A DNA stretch of 64,000 nucleotides from Flavihumibacter petaseus NBRC 106054. GTDB lineage: Bacteria > Bacteroidota > Bacteroidia > Chitinophagales > Chitinophagaceae. The DNA is taken from positions 124,001-188,000 of the forward strand of contig NZ_BBWV01000004.1 of assembly GCF_000974785.1 (NCBI RefSeq), in the 5' to 3' direction. The notes beneath the pieces are model-generated. The model ran no database searches and was not told where the DNA came from. It worked only from the letters and a program-made list of their open reading frames with translations. The position numbers were made by a program, and so were the translations under genes. Numbering within the stretch: the stretch's first letter is position 1; the number at the start of each line of letters is the position of its first letter. Of this stretch, positions 32,542-42,164 are shown one piece after another.

Positions 32542-33649
32542 GCCGGAGTTTTTTTTCCTGCAGCGGAAGCAGTCCACGGTAGACCGCCTCAAGTTGGGGA
32601 ACTATATTCTCAGGATAAAATGCGCGCACCAGTCGAAGGGAAGCTTCGCTATGTTCCTTCAGCAGCGCGTTATTGCCTTCATACCGCTGGATTGCTTTCA
32701 GCAACCCCGCTGCATCTCCCTTTTCAATCAGGAAGCCATTTACATTGTGCTGCATGATCTCGGGAATGCCGCCAACCCTCGAAGCAATCACCGGTAAGCC
32801 ATGACTCATCGCTTCCAATATGCTGATTGGTAGGCCTTCATTATGTGACGGCAGGATATAAACATCGGCAGCATCAAAATAGCCGTTCTTTTCACTTTCG
32901 GTTATCCAGCCACGGTAGTCAATGATGTTCCGGAGCTGGTATTTTTTAATAGCAGTTTTCAGGGAATCTGTTTTTCCAGCACCGCCCAGCCGGAATACCA
33001 CTTTACCTTCCAGCTCATCCTTTTTTTCTTTCGCCATCTCCACCAGGTCGAATACACCTTTTTTGCGGTCAATCAATCCCATAAACAGCAACTCCAGCGG
33101 ACGATGCGCTACGCGCTGCTGTACCTGGATCTTTTTGTCAGGCGGGGCGATCATGTTATAGACCACGCGGATCCTCCGCGTTGCAAACTTTTTGCTGAAA
33201 GCCTCTTTCCAGTATGGCGTCAGGCAAATCACGGCATCAGCCCGCTCAATCAGGTAACGGCAGAGTTTCCGGTATACCCCCGAACCGGCATCATACTTTG
33301 TCAGGTACTCTGAAGAGTGGATATGGTAGATGATCTTCTTTCTGAAGAAAAACCTGCCTGTAAAAGCAATCACTGCCTTCCTGTAAACACTGGCACCATA
33401 AGATCCATGTATATGTAGTATTTTGATCGAAGGCCTTGTAACGAGCGTATACCACAAACGCAGGTAACCCCGCAGAAAACAAATTATCTTTCCGAGTGAA
33501 CTTAGTGGACGATGGCTACAGATAGACTGGAATTGCGGAAGGAATCTCTGGTAAGACGCAATGACTGCACCGATCCCTCCCCGAAAATCGACGTGGTCCT
33601 CTCCGATCTGGAGGACTTTGACAAATACAGAATTTTCTCCCCTTTGCAT
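32513..33649 (-). CDS. Glycosyltransferase family 4
   Basis: GT-B retaining glycosyltransferase of 378 residues. The N-terminal domain starts with KVLQIGEDHVDFRGGIGAV, and the C-terminal donor domain holds FMGLIDRKKGV, IDYRGW and the GT4 motif EGLPISILEAMSHGLPVI followed by GIPEIM. It probably adds a sugar to a polysaccharide or lipid carrier in the cytoplasm. The ATG at 33649 gives a reasonable N-terminus; the longer frame starts with GTG at 33691. It is convergent with the NarL regulator (29-bp overlap). No other polysaccharide gene is adjacent. Confidence 0.9.
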   Translation of the reverse strand: MQRGENSVFVKVLQIGEDHVDFRGGIGAVIASYQRFLPQFQSICSHRPLSSLGKIICFLRGYLRLWYTLVTRPSIKILHIHGSYGASVYRKAVIAFTGRFFFRKKIIYHIHSSEYLTKYDAGSGVYRKLCRYLIERADAVICLTPYWKEAFSKKFATRRIRVVYNMIAPPDKKIQVQQRVAHRPLELLFMGLIDRKKGVFDLVEMAKEKKDELEGKVVFRLGGAGKTDSLKTAIKKYQLRNIIDYRGWITESEKNGYFDAADVYILPSHNEGLPISILEAMSHGLPVIASRVGGIPEIMQHNVNGFLIEKGDAAGLLKAIQRYEGNNALLKEHSEASLRLVRAFYPENIVPQLEAVYRGLLPLQEKKLRPKFYTTHCE

Positions 33650-33751
33650 GCTGGTTCCCGGTTTTCTACACATTAAAAAAAACCATACCACCTACTTGCT
33701 ACTAAACAGGATGTTTTCCGACGAACAGGGTTGAATTAGGGGGATTGCCCT

Positions 33752-34678
33752 TTAAAAGTACAACATTGCAATGGTACCACAAATAGCTTTTACCAGCATC
33801 AGACCATCTACCACGACCAGGTAGAAAAGCAACGAACGCCGTTTTCGCAGAGAGAAGGCCGTTAGAATCAGCGACAAAAAGGGTAAAATGTTGAGACCAA
33901 TCCTTACCGGGTGGAAATGGCGGCTGACAGCATAATAGATGAAAGCGCCCAGCCCCAGCACTGATAAGGGTATGAGGACGAAATAGATAGTCTTTCGCAG
34001 CCCCAGTCTTACCACAATCGTCCTGATATTCCGACGGTGATCTTCAGCAAAGTCTTTCACGTCAAACATGATACAGAGCAACGTCACGAACATGAAGTTT
34101 TTCAGGAAGAGAAAAGACCCGATCAGGGTTATTGGGTATTTCGATGAATGACTGATTTCATAGAACCATGGAGGATAAATCGTCACCCAACCTGCCCATG
34201 TAAAGCCGATCACAAATGGCTTCAGCCAGCCGATCCGCCGGAGGTTGTAGGCGCCGAATAACCAGGCAGAGCCATAGTACAGGGCAGCTGTGAGCGGAAA
34301 TACACCGATCAGCAGCCAGTCTTTCAGGGTACACGCTGCCAGCGAAGACGCATGTCGCCAGGCAAATGCTGCAAGTGCCACTGCCAGGGCAAGCGTAAAC
34401 AAGACCTGCTGAATAGTGAGCCACCGATGATGCCGGTGATACCAGCGGTTCCGGGCATGCACAGCCAGGCTGGCCGGACGAATAATGTAGGGATGGCTGT
34501 AGAACAATACTGTACCCAGAAACACCAGCACATAGTAAGGCCAGCTGTTCAGGGGATATTGCTGCTGAAGACTTGCTTCAACGGATAGCGCGATGGCACA
34601 ACAGCCATAAAAATAATTCCCGTAAAAAAATCCGGTCACCAGGGGAAGTTGCCGCAATCCGGCCCATACGGAACGCAT
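33752..34678 (-). CDS. UbiA-like prenyltransferase-family membrane protein
   Basis: Integral membrane protein of 308 residues with about eight hydrophobic segments. The second Asp-rich motif of UbiA enzymes is visible as FDVKDFAEDHRRNIRTIVVRLG (Asp-xx-Asp-xxx-Asp). The usual first N/DDxxD motif is not seen in the region of residues 70-90, where RNRWYHRHHRW stands instead, so activity as a true prenyltransferase is uncertain. Such variants occur in Bacteroidota. It lies 27 bp after the FtsX-type permease gene in the same direction and may be cotranscribed. Confidence 0.72.
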   Translation of the reverse strand: MRSVWAGLRQLPLVTGFFYGNYFYGCCAIALSVEASLQQQYPLNSWPYYVLVFLGTVLFYSHPYIIRPASLAVHARNRWYHRHHRWLTIQQVLFTLALAVALAAFAWRHASSLAACTLKDWLLIGVFPLTAALYYGSAWLFGAYNLRRIGWLKPFVIGFTWAGWVTIYPPWFYEISHSSKYPITLIGSFLFLKNFMFVTLLCIMFDVKDFAEDHRRNIRTIVVRLGLRKTIYFVLIPLSVLGLGAFIYYAVSRHFHPVRIGLNILPFLSLILTAFSLRKRRSLLFYLVVVDGLMLVKAICGTIAMLYF

Positions 34679-34705
34679 GGGACGAATTTATTGCATTACC
34701 ACCAG

Positions 34706-37078
34706 TTATTCTGTACGAAGACTCTTGACGGGATTAGACATCGCCGCCCGGATCGCCTGGTAACTTACTGTAATTACCGCAATTGCTACCGACAACAGGC
34801 ACGCCACTGCGAAAACCCACCATTGAATGTCCACCCGATAATTATAGTCCTGGAGCCAGTGATGCATCGCCCACCATGACAGTGGCGCAGCGATCAGGAA
34901 CGCTATCACCACCAGCTTCACAAAATCTTTTGACAACAAAGCGGTAATGCCGCTTACCGATGCACCCAGCACTTTCCGAACGCCAATCTCCTTGATCCGG
35001 TTCTCAGCCATATAGGTCGCCAGGCCGAACAGTCCCAGGCACGATATAAAAATCGTCAGGCAGGCAAACAGTGCGGCAAGTGTACCCTGCCGTTCTTCAT
35101 TTTCAAACTTGCGGGCATACTCCTCATCTACAAACTGGTATTCGAAAGGATATTCCGGGTTGTATTTTCTGAAGATGGCTTCTGCATTTTTCAGGTTCTG
35201 TGCTGTCGGACGCGCTCCGTTCAGTTTGATCTGCATGGTCTGGAACCAGTCGTTTTTGGCGCCCGAGATCAGCATGGGCCTGGTTGGCTCGTAGGGATTC
35301 GTCAGGATAAAGTCTTTGATCACTCCTACAATATGCCATTCGATGCCGTTGTCTTTCACAATCTTACCGATAGGATCCTTGAATTTCATGACCTTCAGGC
35401 TCGACTCATTGATGATCATCCCGGTAGAATCTGTGGGGAATTGCTTCAGGTCAAAATCCCTGCCCATCACAAACTGTAAACCCACGGTTTTTCCCAGTCC
35501 CTCATCGGTCACATACCGCGCGAAATCTGTTTTATCATTGGGATCCTTTCCCTCCCATTCCTGGCCCCAGCCATCACTCCAGCTCTCCGTCATCGGCGCA
35601 CTGGTTTTGGCCACTGACAATGCGATACCGGAACTGATCAGTTCATTTTTGATCAGCGCGTAATTCTTCGGAATATCCCCCGTCATGAAATGATACACCA
35701 GGTTATCCTTGTTATATCCCGCTTCACGGTTGCGGGCATAATCAATTTGCTGTTTGACGATGATGGTGCAGATGATCAGTATGATGGCAAAGGTGAATTG
35801 CAGGATCACCAGCACTTTCCGGGGAGTGATCAGGGCATTCACTTTCCGGAACGTCCCCTTCAACACTTTCACCGGCTGAAAGGAAGACAGAAAGAATGCC
35901 GGGTAACTGCCGGCGAGTATACCGGTCACCAGTATAAAGCTTCCAATGGCCGTCCATGTGCGCCAGTCCGCAAAATCAATGAAAAGCTTTTTATCGGTAA
36001 GCCGGTTATAGGCAGGCAGACTGAATTCGACAATTATGATCGCAAATATCGCCGCCACAAAGGCAAGGATGATCGACTCACCGATGAACTGCGAGATCAG
36101 CGAACCGCGGTTCGCTCCCACCACCTTACGGATGCCAACCTCCTTGGCCCTTTTTTCACTTCTTGCGGTACTAAGGTTCATGAAATTGATACAGGCGATC
36201 AGCAGGATAAACAAGGCGATGGTACCGAACAGTTTTACAAAAGTCGCCCTGCCGCCGTTGTCTTCAGCGCCGTCGGTAAAGCTGGAATACAACCGCCAGC
36301 GACTAATGGGATAAAGAAACATTTCCCACTTGTCTTTTTTGGCTTCTTCTTCATACTGCTGCTTGAGCACTTTCACTTTCGGCGCAACAGAAGCCAGGCT
36401 GGTATGTTCTTTCAGCAACACATAAGTGCGCGTGCTGTTATTTCCCCAACTGGAATCATCTTCCTGGCGATGAATCAGGTATGACCAGGGCAACAGGAAT
36501 TCAAAGTTAAAACGGGTATTGTTGGGCAGGTCTTTCATTACTGCCGTAACAGTAAAATTATCCTTGTTTTCCACTTTTACAATCTTGCCTACCGCATCCT
36601 CGTTGCCAAACAGCGCTTTAGCCAGCTTCTCCGTGATCACGATGGAATACATGCTGTTGAGTGCCGTATGCGGATTCCCCTTTACCAGCGGAAAACTGAA
36701 CATTTGCAAAAAGCCGGTATCCACCATATTGCCGCTTTTTTTGATCCGCTTATCCCCCACGGAAAACAGGAAACTGCTCGGCCAGTTGACCCTGACAGAA
36801 CGTTCAACTTCCGGCAGATCCTTTTCCAGCGTACGCCCAAGTACTTTCGGGGTTGTATTCCAACACCACAATTTTCCGTCAAAATGCGCACGGTTCCAGG
36901 CCTCATAGATCCTGTCTTTCTTTACATGGAACTGGTCATACTCCACTTCGTTCTGAATCCAGAGCAGAATCAGCATCGCACTTGCCATACCAATGGCAAG
37001 CCCGATGATATTGATGGCTGAAAAACCTTTGCTCCTGCGAAGATTGCGGAAAGCAACCTTAAAAAAATTTTTGATCAT
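34706..37078 (-). CDS. FtsX/MacB-type ABC transporter permease
   Basis: Large permease of 790 residues in the Bacteroidota two-FtsX-domain layout. The N-terminal membrane helix (NIIGLAIGMASAMLILLWI) is followed by a large MacB_PCD periplasmic domain (about 45-240), three helices (about 285-410), a short helix, a second periplasmic domain and a final FtsX unit with IGVRKVLGAS near residue 700. The repeated motif IGVRKVVGA appears in both halves. These proteins act with a separate ATPase in antimicrobial peptide or lipoprotein export; no ATPase gene is adjacent. A perfect palindrome lies about 35 bp upstream of the start. Confidence 0.9.
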   Translation of the reverse strand: MIKNFFKVAFRNLRRSKGFSAINIIGLAIGMASAMLILLWIQNEVEYDQFHVKKDRIYEAWNRAHFDGKLWCWNTTPKVLGRTLEKDLPEVERSVRVNWPSSFLFSVGDKRIKKSGNMVDTGFLQMFSFPLVKGNPHTALNSMYSIVITEKLAKALFGNEDAVGKIVKVENKDNFTVTAVMKDLPNNTRFNFEFLLPWSYLIHRQEDDSSWGNNSTRTYVLLKEHTSLASVAPKVKVLKQQYEEEAKKDKWEMFLYPISRWRLYSSFTDGAEDNGGRATFVKLFGTIALFILLIACINFMNLSTARSEKRAKEVGIRKVVGANRGSLISQFIGESIILAFVAAIFAIIIVEFSLPAYNRLTDKKLFIDFADWRTWTAIGSFILVTGILAGSYPAFFLSSFQPVKVLKGTFRKVNALITPRKVLVILQFTFAIILIICTIIVKQQIDYARNREAGYNKDNLVYHFMTGDIPKNYALIKNELISSGIALSVAKTSAPMTESWSDGWGQEWEGKDPNDKTDFARYVTDEGLGKTVGLQFVMGRDFDLKQFPTDSTGMIINESSLKVMKFKDPIGKIVKDNGIEWHIVGVIKDFILTNPYEPTRPMLISGAKNDWFQTMQIKLNGARPTAQNLKNAEAIFRKYNPEYPFEYQFVDEEYARKFENEERQGTLAALFACLTIFISCLGLFGLATYMAENRIKEIGVRKVLGASVSGITALLSKDFVKLVVIAFLIAAPLSWWAMHHWLQDYNYRVDIQWWVFAVACLLSVAIAVITVSYQAIRAAMSNPVKSLRTE

Positions 37079-37110
37079 GGGTGGCAGTTGTGCGTTTGGA
37101 CGTCTGAATC

Positions 37111-37126
37111 TACGAATATATTCGTG
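37111..37126. promoter_or_regulatory. Palindrome TACGAA-N4-TTCGT upstream of the FtsX permease
   Basis: ACGAATATATTCGT at 37112-37125 is a perfect 14-bp palindrome, set about 35 bp upstream of the permease ATG. Its half-site TACGAA with a 4-bp centre recurs at 57299-57314 upstream of the coiled-coil gene. Confidence 0.6.
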
Positions 37127-37314
37127 CTACAGTATTAAGCCTGCATGAATATTACGGGGTGGGACGCGCCATAGAAGGAAAAGTTACAGTCCGGGAAAGA
37201 ATTCCCCCACTAGATAAGTATATGGTTGTAATGCGCTGTGTTCAACCGCCACAAACTTCCATTCCCAGCACCCCGATTGTGAGATCACCTGTACCCGGGA
37301 TGAGCGCTGACCGC

Positions 37315-37800
37315 TTATCGGGCAGCCTTTCGCATCTGGATCAGCAATTGGCTGAAACCGGCTTTCTCGTAAGCACGGATGGCATTGCTGTTGCCAGCAT
37401 ATACCTCCAGGCGCAATTCCTGTACGCCATTCTCTGTCGCCCACCGGCTCAGTTCATCCAGGATCAGCCGGTTGATGCCGCGCCCCCGGTATTCCGGTAA
37501 CACATACATAAATCCCAGGTAAGCCTGCCGATCATGCAGGAGATAATGCCGGTCAGCCGCTTCAATCCTGGCATAGCCTGACCCAACCGGGATGCCCCCT
37601 GCCATGGCGATCACCAGCCGGATCTCCGGCGCAGTAAGCATATACTCAAGATTGTAATACAGGATCGGATCAGGCCGGATCGTATGATCGTACGGGCGTT
37701 CCGCCGCGATAACGCCCTGCTCAAACGCACGCAATATTTTCAGGTCGTCTTCAGTTGCTTCCCTGAGTTGAACCTGGTCTTCGGAACTGTGCCGGATCAT
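37315..37800 (-). CDS. GNAT-family N-acetyltransferase
   Basis: Acetyltransferase of 161 residues that would move an acetyl group from acetyl-CoA to an amine. The acetyl-CoA pyrophosphate loop is EYRGRGI at about residues 110-116 after the strand AYLGFMYVLP, followed by the helix INRLILDELSRWA. The C-terminal motif LEVYAGNSNAIRAYEKAGF is classical. The substrate is unknown. It stands alone on the minus strand between the permease and the divergent MG/plug gene. Confidence 0.92.
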   Translation of the reverse strand: MIRHSSEDQVQLREATEDDLKILRAFEQGVIAAERPYDHTIRPDPILYYNLEYMLTAPEIRLVIAMAGGIPVGSGYARIEAADRHYLLHDRQAYLGFMYVLPEYRGRGINRLILDELSRWATENGVQELRLEVYAGNSNAIRAYEKAGFSQLLIQMRKAAR

Positions 37801-37883
37801 ATCAATTTATTTACGAATTGTATCACTGCATTTTCTATAGGCAATTAATTTTTAATTTAAACCAGATTGCTGAAACTGACATC

Positions 37884-40382
37884 ATGATTGCCATTTTTCT
37901 TAACCGGCTGTTTACCGTTATACTGTTGTTCCATGGAGCTGATTCCGGCAACAACGATCCTGACCCGTTGGCTCAACTGCTGGCAAAAGTGTCGGCATAT
38001 CACAGGAATTTCCCCGGAGAGAAAGTATTCGTTCAGTTTGACAGAACCTGGTATAGCGCCGGCGATACAGTATTCTTTAAGCTGTACACGGTCACTGCCG
38101 AAAAACATGAACCCACAGCTATCAGCAGGATAGCCTACCTGGATTGTTACAATTCCGCAAATGAAAAGATCCGGTCCATGACATTGGCTGTATCAGATGG
38201 CATTGCCTATGGCAGCATACCGCTGGATGGCAAGTTGATTACCGGCCCACTCCGTTTCGTGGCCTATACCGCATGGATGCGGAATTTCAATCCTGTCTTC
38301 TTTTTCGACCGGACCATGCGCATTGCGGCAGTGCATCCCGCGAAGAAAAATCAGCCGGAGGCCGCACCTAACGAAACTTCCGTTTTCATCGAAGGCAACA
38401 ATCTTATTAACGGACAGCCTGCCCGCATCGCGTTTCGTAGCAGTAAAGCCACTGGCTGGAGTGTTCCCGCTGCAGTAACCCTGGTGGATAATCTCGATCG
38501 CATCGTCACCACCGCAACAGCGGGGCATGCCGGTATCGGGCATTTTGATTTCCTTCCGCAGGCAGACCGGCAATACAAAATAATCGTCCGCTACCCCGAC
38601 AACAGCATTGCCCACAAAAACCTGCCGGCTGCAGCCAGGGAAGGCTACACGCTTGCCATCAGGGATGGAGACAGCGGAAAGCTCGTGATCCGCGTCGCAG
38701 CCAGCTTCGGTACTGCCGGGAAACCATATATACTGATTGCTCAACAACAGGGGAAAGTGGTGTACATTGCAAGGAACACAGCCGATTCAGCTGGCATCAC
38801 CGCCGTCCTCTCCAAGCGGCGTTTCGCACCCGGCATCCTGCAATGGACCCTGTTTGACCAGAACCTCCATCCGGTTGCAGAAAGAATGGTATTCATCCCG
38901 CCGAGGGACAGCCTGCAATTCAATCTCGAACCAGACAAGCCCATATATGCCACCAGAAGTAAAGTCACCTGCCAGCTGACCGTCAACGACCACCGCGAAG
39001 AACCCGTGCTCGGCAGCTTCTCGGTATCGGTCACCAGTGTAAAAGAATTGCCTGCCCAGGAAACCCGCGCCCTCCCCATCACAGCGGCGATGCTACTGCT
39101 CTCTGATGTTACAGACTATATAGAAAACATCCACCATTATTTCCCGGCAGATGGAAGCACCGTTCCCCCGGGAGACCTTGACGACCTCATGCTTACCCAT
39201 AACTGGAAGCAAATACCCTGGAAACAGCTTTTGTCCGATAGTCTTCCTCCTGTTTCCCATTTGCCTGAGCAGTCGCTATTTATCAGCGGAACCCTTATTT
39301 CAAAAAACCGGCAGCCGGCTCCGAATGGAAAGGTCAGCCTCGTCTCCACCAGCGGTACCAATATCGCATTGGATACAATTGCCAATGAAGAAGGCAGGTT
39401 CCGGTTCGGCCCGCTGAGTTATGTTGATTCCCTTACTTATGAGATCCAGGGCGCACCCGCCTCCGGAAGCAGTCCGGTTTACATTGTTCCGGATACGATT
39501 GTCCCCTTTAAGCCCGGTAAAAATCCGGCGCCCCTCACTGATGATGCGGACACCGCTTTTTTACAATTCCAGCTGCGGCGGCAGGAAGTAATGGCATTAT
39601 CAGGTAAAGGAAAAGGGGCTGATGACGTAAAGCTCTTAAAGGCGGTGGAAGTGAAAGGAAAAAAATTATCGGCGACAGAAGAAGCCGTAGCCCCTTCCAG
39701 CAATCTGAACGGTCCTGGAAAAGCTGACCAGGTTGTAACCTACCAGCAACTGGAATATTGCCATGATTTCGGCATGTGTGCGCAGGGGTTGTTGCGCGGC
39801 GTGATCATCAAAAACGTTTTATGGCCACCGGGCGACCGTAACGCTACACCCGTGTTGATGGCATATTCCAGCGGCGCCCCCGCTGATCGCCCCATGCTGA
39901 TCATCCGTGACGGCGTTGAACTGCCGCTTACCCAGACCGGAACAGATCTGAGGAATATCAATGGCCAGGACATTCAAAGCATTGAAGTATTGCGGAGTGG
40001 TGCCTACACCAGCGTATATGGTTCCAGGGGAGCTTATGGCATCATCATCATCACCACCAAAACCGGCGCCATCGACTATAATGCCAAACAAAAACAGGCT
40101 ATCAAAAATGTCGTGAAATCTTCCGCTACCACGGGCGCCGCACAGGGATATTACCTGAGCCCGGCATTTCGCGGACCGGACTACTCAGCAGTAAAGATGT
40201 CTCCGGCTCCCGATTTTCGTACCACCCTTTACTGGGAACCGAATCTCGTAACAGATGACCAGGGCAAGGCAACCTTCAGTTTCTTCCATTCTGATGAAAA
40301 GGGCAGGTTCCGCATCACGATTGAAGGCATTACGGAATCCGGAAAGACAGGCAGGAAGGTATTTTATTATGAGGTAAAATGA
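37884..40382 (+). CDS. Exported protein with macroglobulin-like region and TonB plug domain, no barrel
   Basis: Exported protein of 832 residues. A signal peptide spans about residues 1-24. Residues 40-140 (VFVQFDRTWYSAGDTVFFKLYTV) resemble an MG2 domain of alpha-2-macroglobulin-like proteins, followed by more beta-rich domains and a CarboxypepD_reg-like strand region near 460-540. A TonB plug-like domain follows (MLIIRDGVEL, then IEVLRSGAYTSVYGSRGAYGIIIITTKTG) near 670-730. The C-terminus (TLYWEPNLVTDDQGKATFSFF) is again macroglobulin-like. No beta-barrel follows the plug. The start at 37884 begins the signal sequence directly. It is followed 4 bp later by another exported protein. The role is unknown. 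Confidence 0.8.
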   Translation: MIAIFLNRLFTVILLFHGADSGNNDPDPLAQLLAKVSAYHRNFPGEKVFVQFDRTWYSAGDTVFFKLYTVTAEKHEPTAISRIAYLDCYNSANEKIRSMTLAVSDGIAYGSIPLDGKLITGPLRFVAYTAWMRNFNPVFFFDRTMRIAAVHPAKKNQPEAAPNETSVFIEGNNLINGQPARIAFRSSKATGWSVPAAVTLVDNLDRIVTTATAGHAGIGHFDFLPQADRQYKIIVRYPDNSIAHKNLPAAAREGYTLAIRDGDSGKLVIRVAASFGTAGKPYILIAQQQGKVVYIARNTADSAGITAVLSKRRFAPGILQWTLFDQNLHPVAERMVFIPPRDSLQFNLEPDKPIYATRSKVTCQLTVNDHREEPVLGSFSVSVTSVKELPAQETRALPITAAMLLLSDVTDYIENIHHYFPADGSTVPPGDLDDLMLTHNWKQIPWKQLLSDSLPPVSHLPEQSLFISGTLISKNRQPAPNGKVSLVSTSGTNIALDTIANEEGRFRFGPLSYVDSLTYEIQGAPASGSSPVYIVPDTIVPFKPGKNPAPLTDDADTAFLQFQLRRQEVMALSGKGKGADDVKLLKAVEVKGKKLSATEEAVAPSSNLNGPGKADQVVTYQQLEYCHDFGMCAQGLLRGVIIKNVLWPPGDRNATPVLMAYSSGAPADRPMLIIRDGVELPLTQTGTDLRNINGQDIQSIEVLRSGAYTSVYGSRGAYGIIIITTKTGAIDYNAKQKQAIKNVVKSSATTGAAQGYYLSPAFRGPDYSAVKMSPAPDFRTTLYWEPNLVTDDQGKATFSFFHSDEKGRFRITIEGITESGKTGRKVFYYEVK

Positions 40383-40386
40383 CACC

Positions 40387-41595
40387 ATGAAAAACCTTTT
40401 GCTGATGTTGCTGTCTCTCATATCCATCAGGATTTCCGCGCAAGACCTCGTGAAAGGAAAGGTGCGCAATGAAAAAGGCGAACCCCTGGAAAAAGCAAGC
40501 ATCTATATCCCCAATAGTTCCAGGGGAACATTAACAGACAATGAAGGGAATTTCATGCTCGGAAACCTTCCCGAAGGAAACTTCACACTGGTTATCTCCT
40601 CTATTGGTTACGAACTGCTGGCAACAACAATTACGCCGGCACAAAGAAACAGGTTGCTGCAAATTGATCTTAAAACCAAATCGACGGGCCTGAATGAAGT
40701 GGTTGTAAGGGAGCCGGACAAAGGAGGCTGGCTGAAATGGGGAAAGTCCTTTATGGATGCTTTTATCGGGACTTCCTCTTTTGCCCGATACTGCCTTATA
40801 CTGAACAAAGATAAAATACACTTCGTGCACGACCGGGAAAATGCCCTGCTGATTGCCTATGCCGATGAACCGATCCAACTGGAGAACCGGGCATTGGGAT
40901 ACGCGGTCACCATTGACCTGACGGAATTTGTGCTGCAACTGGATAATGGTGTGACAGACTTTCAGTTTTATACCCGCTATACACCGCTGGAGGGAACTGA
41001 AGACGAAATTGTGACATGGAAAGAGAACCGCGAATTCGCTTACGAATATTCCCTGCAGTATTTTCTAACGCTCCTTGCGGCTGATAAATTCAGCAGCAAA
41101 TACGAGCTCCATCAACTGATCGTAACCGAAAACATTGAAAAGCAGCGCGTGCAAAGGGCGATCCGCAATAACAATGACTGGAAAAAGATGCCTCGGGATA
41201 CGGTAAGATATTATGAAACGGTGCTCGGACAACCCGACCGGGAAACACAGCAGTCTCCCGAGCCTGTAACGTTTGACCAGATCGCGCGGCGCTCGGGAAC
41301 ATCCACATTGGTACAGTACCGTGACTACCTGCTGGTAAGATTCAGGCGGAAAAGAACACCAGCGGAATATCAGTTGCACCTATCCGAAAAAATGAATACC
41401 GGGAAGCTGAAACCCAACCAGGTAGTACAGCACGTTTCGAACGAAACACCCGTTTCCGAACTGCTGTTGCTGGATAACGCGGTACTTGAAATTGACCAGG
41501 ACGGCTATTTTCTTTCTACCCAACTCTATTGCAATGGCTTCTGGGGCTGGTGGGAAAAGCTGGCTACAAGGCTACCGGTGGAATACCGGCCATGA
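40387..41595 (+). CDS. Exported CarboxypepD_reg-like protein
   Basis: Exported protein of 402 residues: signal peptide to about residue 19 (RISAQ), a CarboxypepD_reg-like beta-sandwich at about 20-95 (KGKVRNEKGEPLEKASIYI, then GTLTDNEGNFML and SIGYE), followed by a domain of about 300 residues with the pattern KWGKSFMDAFIGTSSFARYC and alternating strands. I do not recognise a catalytic motif in the second part. It begins 4 bp after the MG/plug gene and is probably cotranscribed with it. Similar proteins occur widely in Bacteroidota without known function. Confidence 0.8.
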   Translation: MKNLLLMLLSLISIRISAQDLVKGKVRNEKGEPLEKASIYIPNSSRGTLTDNEGNFMLGNLPEGNFTLVISSIGYELLATTITPAQRNRLLQIDLKTKSTGLNEVVVREPDKGGWLKWGKSFMDAFIGTSSFARYCLILNKDKIHFVHDRENALLIAYADEPIQLENRALGYAVTIDLTEFVLQLDNGVTDFQFYTRYTPLEGTEDEIVTWKENREFAYEYSLQYFLTLLAADKFSSKYELHQLIVTENIEKQRVQRAIRNNNDWKKMPRDTVRYYETVLGQPDRETQQSPEPVTFDQIARRSGTSTLVQYRDYLLVRFRRKRTPAEYQLHLSEKMNTGKLKPNQVVQHVSNETPVSELLLLDNAVLEIDQDGYFLSTQLYCNGFWGWWEKLATRLPVEYRP

Positions 41596-41659
41596 TGTAC
41601 TACAGAAGCATCCCTTTTCTTGTTTTTTACGTACCTTATAAGACCCGAAAATCTGGATT

Positions 41660-42163
41660 ATGAAAAAATGGTTTCCATTGTGCATGGGCCTGTTGCTGAC
41701 GGCTTGTATCACAGTGAATGCACAACAAAATGACACTTCCGGGTATAGCCCGTCCGGAAAACTGGTAACACTGCGCAATGAGGTAAATCTTAAAGCAATC
41801 CGCAACTTTGAAAGGGATTATGGTAATGCAGTTAACGAGGTATGGTACTGGAAACGCAACAGCTGGTACGCCCTCGCTTCCCTCAATGGCAAAATCATAC
41901 AATGCCGGTACACTCCTGCCGGCCGCTGGATCAATACCATATTAGGTTATCCCGAAGAAATGCTCGACCGCCAGGTAAAAAGGGAAGCAAAAATCATGTA
42001 CCCAGGCTGCAGGATTCTGTGGGTGAACGAAAGAAGGGATTTCTCACAAACCATCTTTTTTATGACCGTAGCTTATGGAAACCAGCTGCGGCATATCCAC
42101 TTTCTCAATGACACGATCGAAGTGGACGAAGCCATGACGCTTGAAATACCCATTCCGTTGTAA
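41660..42163 (+). CDS. Small exported protein of unknown function
   Basis: Exported protein of 167 residues. The signal peptide (MKKWFPLCMGLLLTACITVNAQ) ends near residue 22 and contains a Cys, but the AQ cleavage site is better than the lipobox. The mature part has a helical start (NLKAIRNFERDYGN) and a beta-rich body with WYWKRNSWYALASLNGKIIQCRYTPAGRW, similar in style to PepSY/BLIP-type folds of small periplasmic proteins, without a firm match. It sits 64 bp after the CarboxypepD_reg gene and just 1 bp from the convergent LytTR regulator stop. Confidence 0.7.
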   Translation: MKKWFPLCMGLLLTACITVNAQQNDTSGYSPSGKLVTLRNEVNLKAIRNFERDYGNAVNEVWYWKRNSWYALASLNGKIIQCRYTPAGRWINTILGYPEEMLDRQVKREAKIMYPGCRILWVNERRDFSQTIFFMTVAYGNQLRHIHFLNDTIEVDEAMTLEIPIPL

Positions 42164-42164
42164 G

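Noticed and set aside
35690-36484. Plus-strand frame of 264 codons
   Set aside because: Antisense to the FtsX-type permease; low-complexity charged sequence with no fold pattern.
38193-38747. Minus-strand frame of 184 codons
   Set aside because: Antisense to the MG/plug protein gene, which is supported by a signal peptide and domains.
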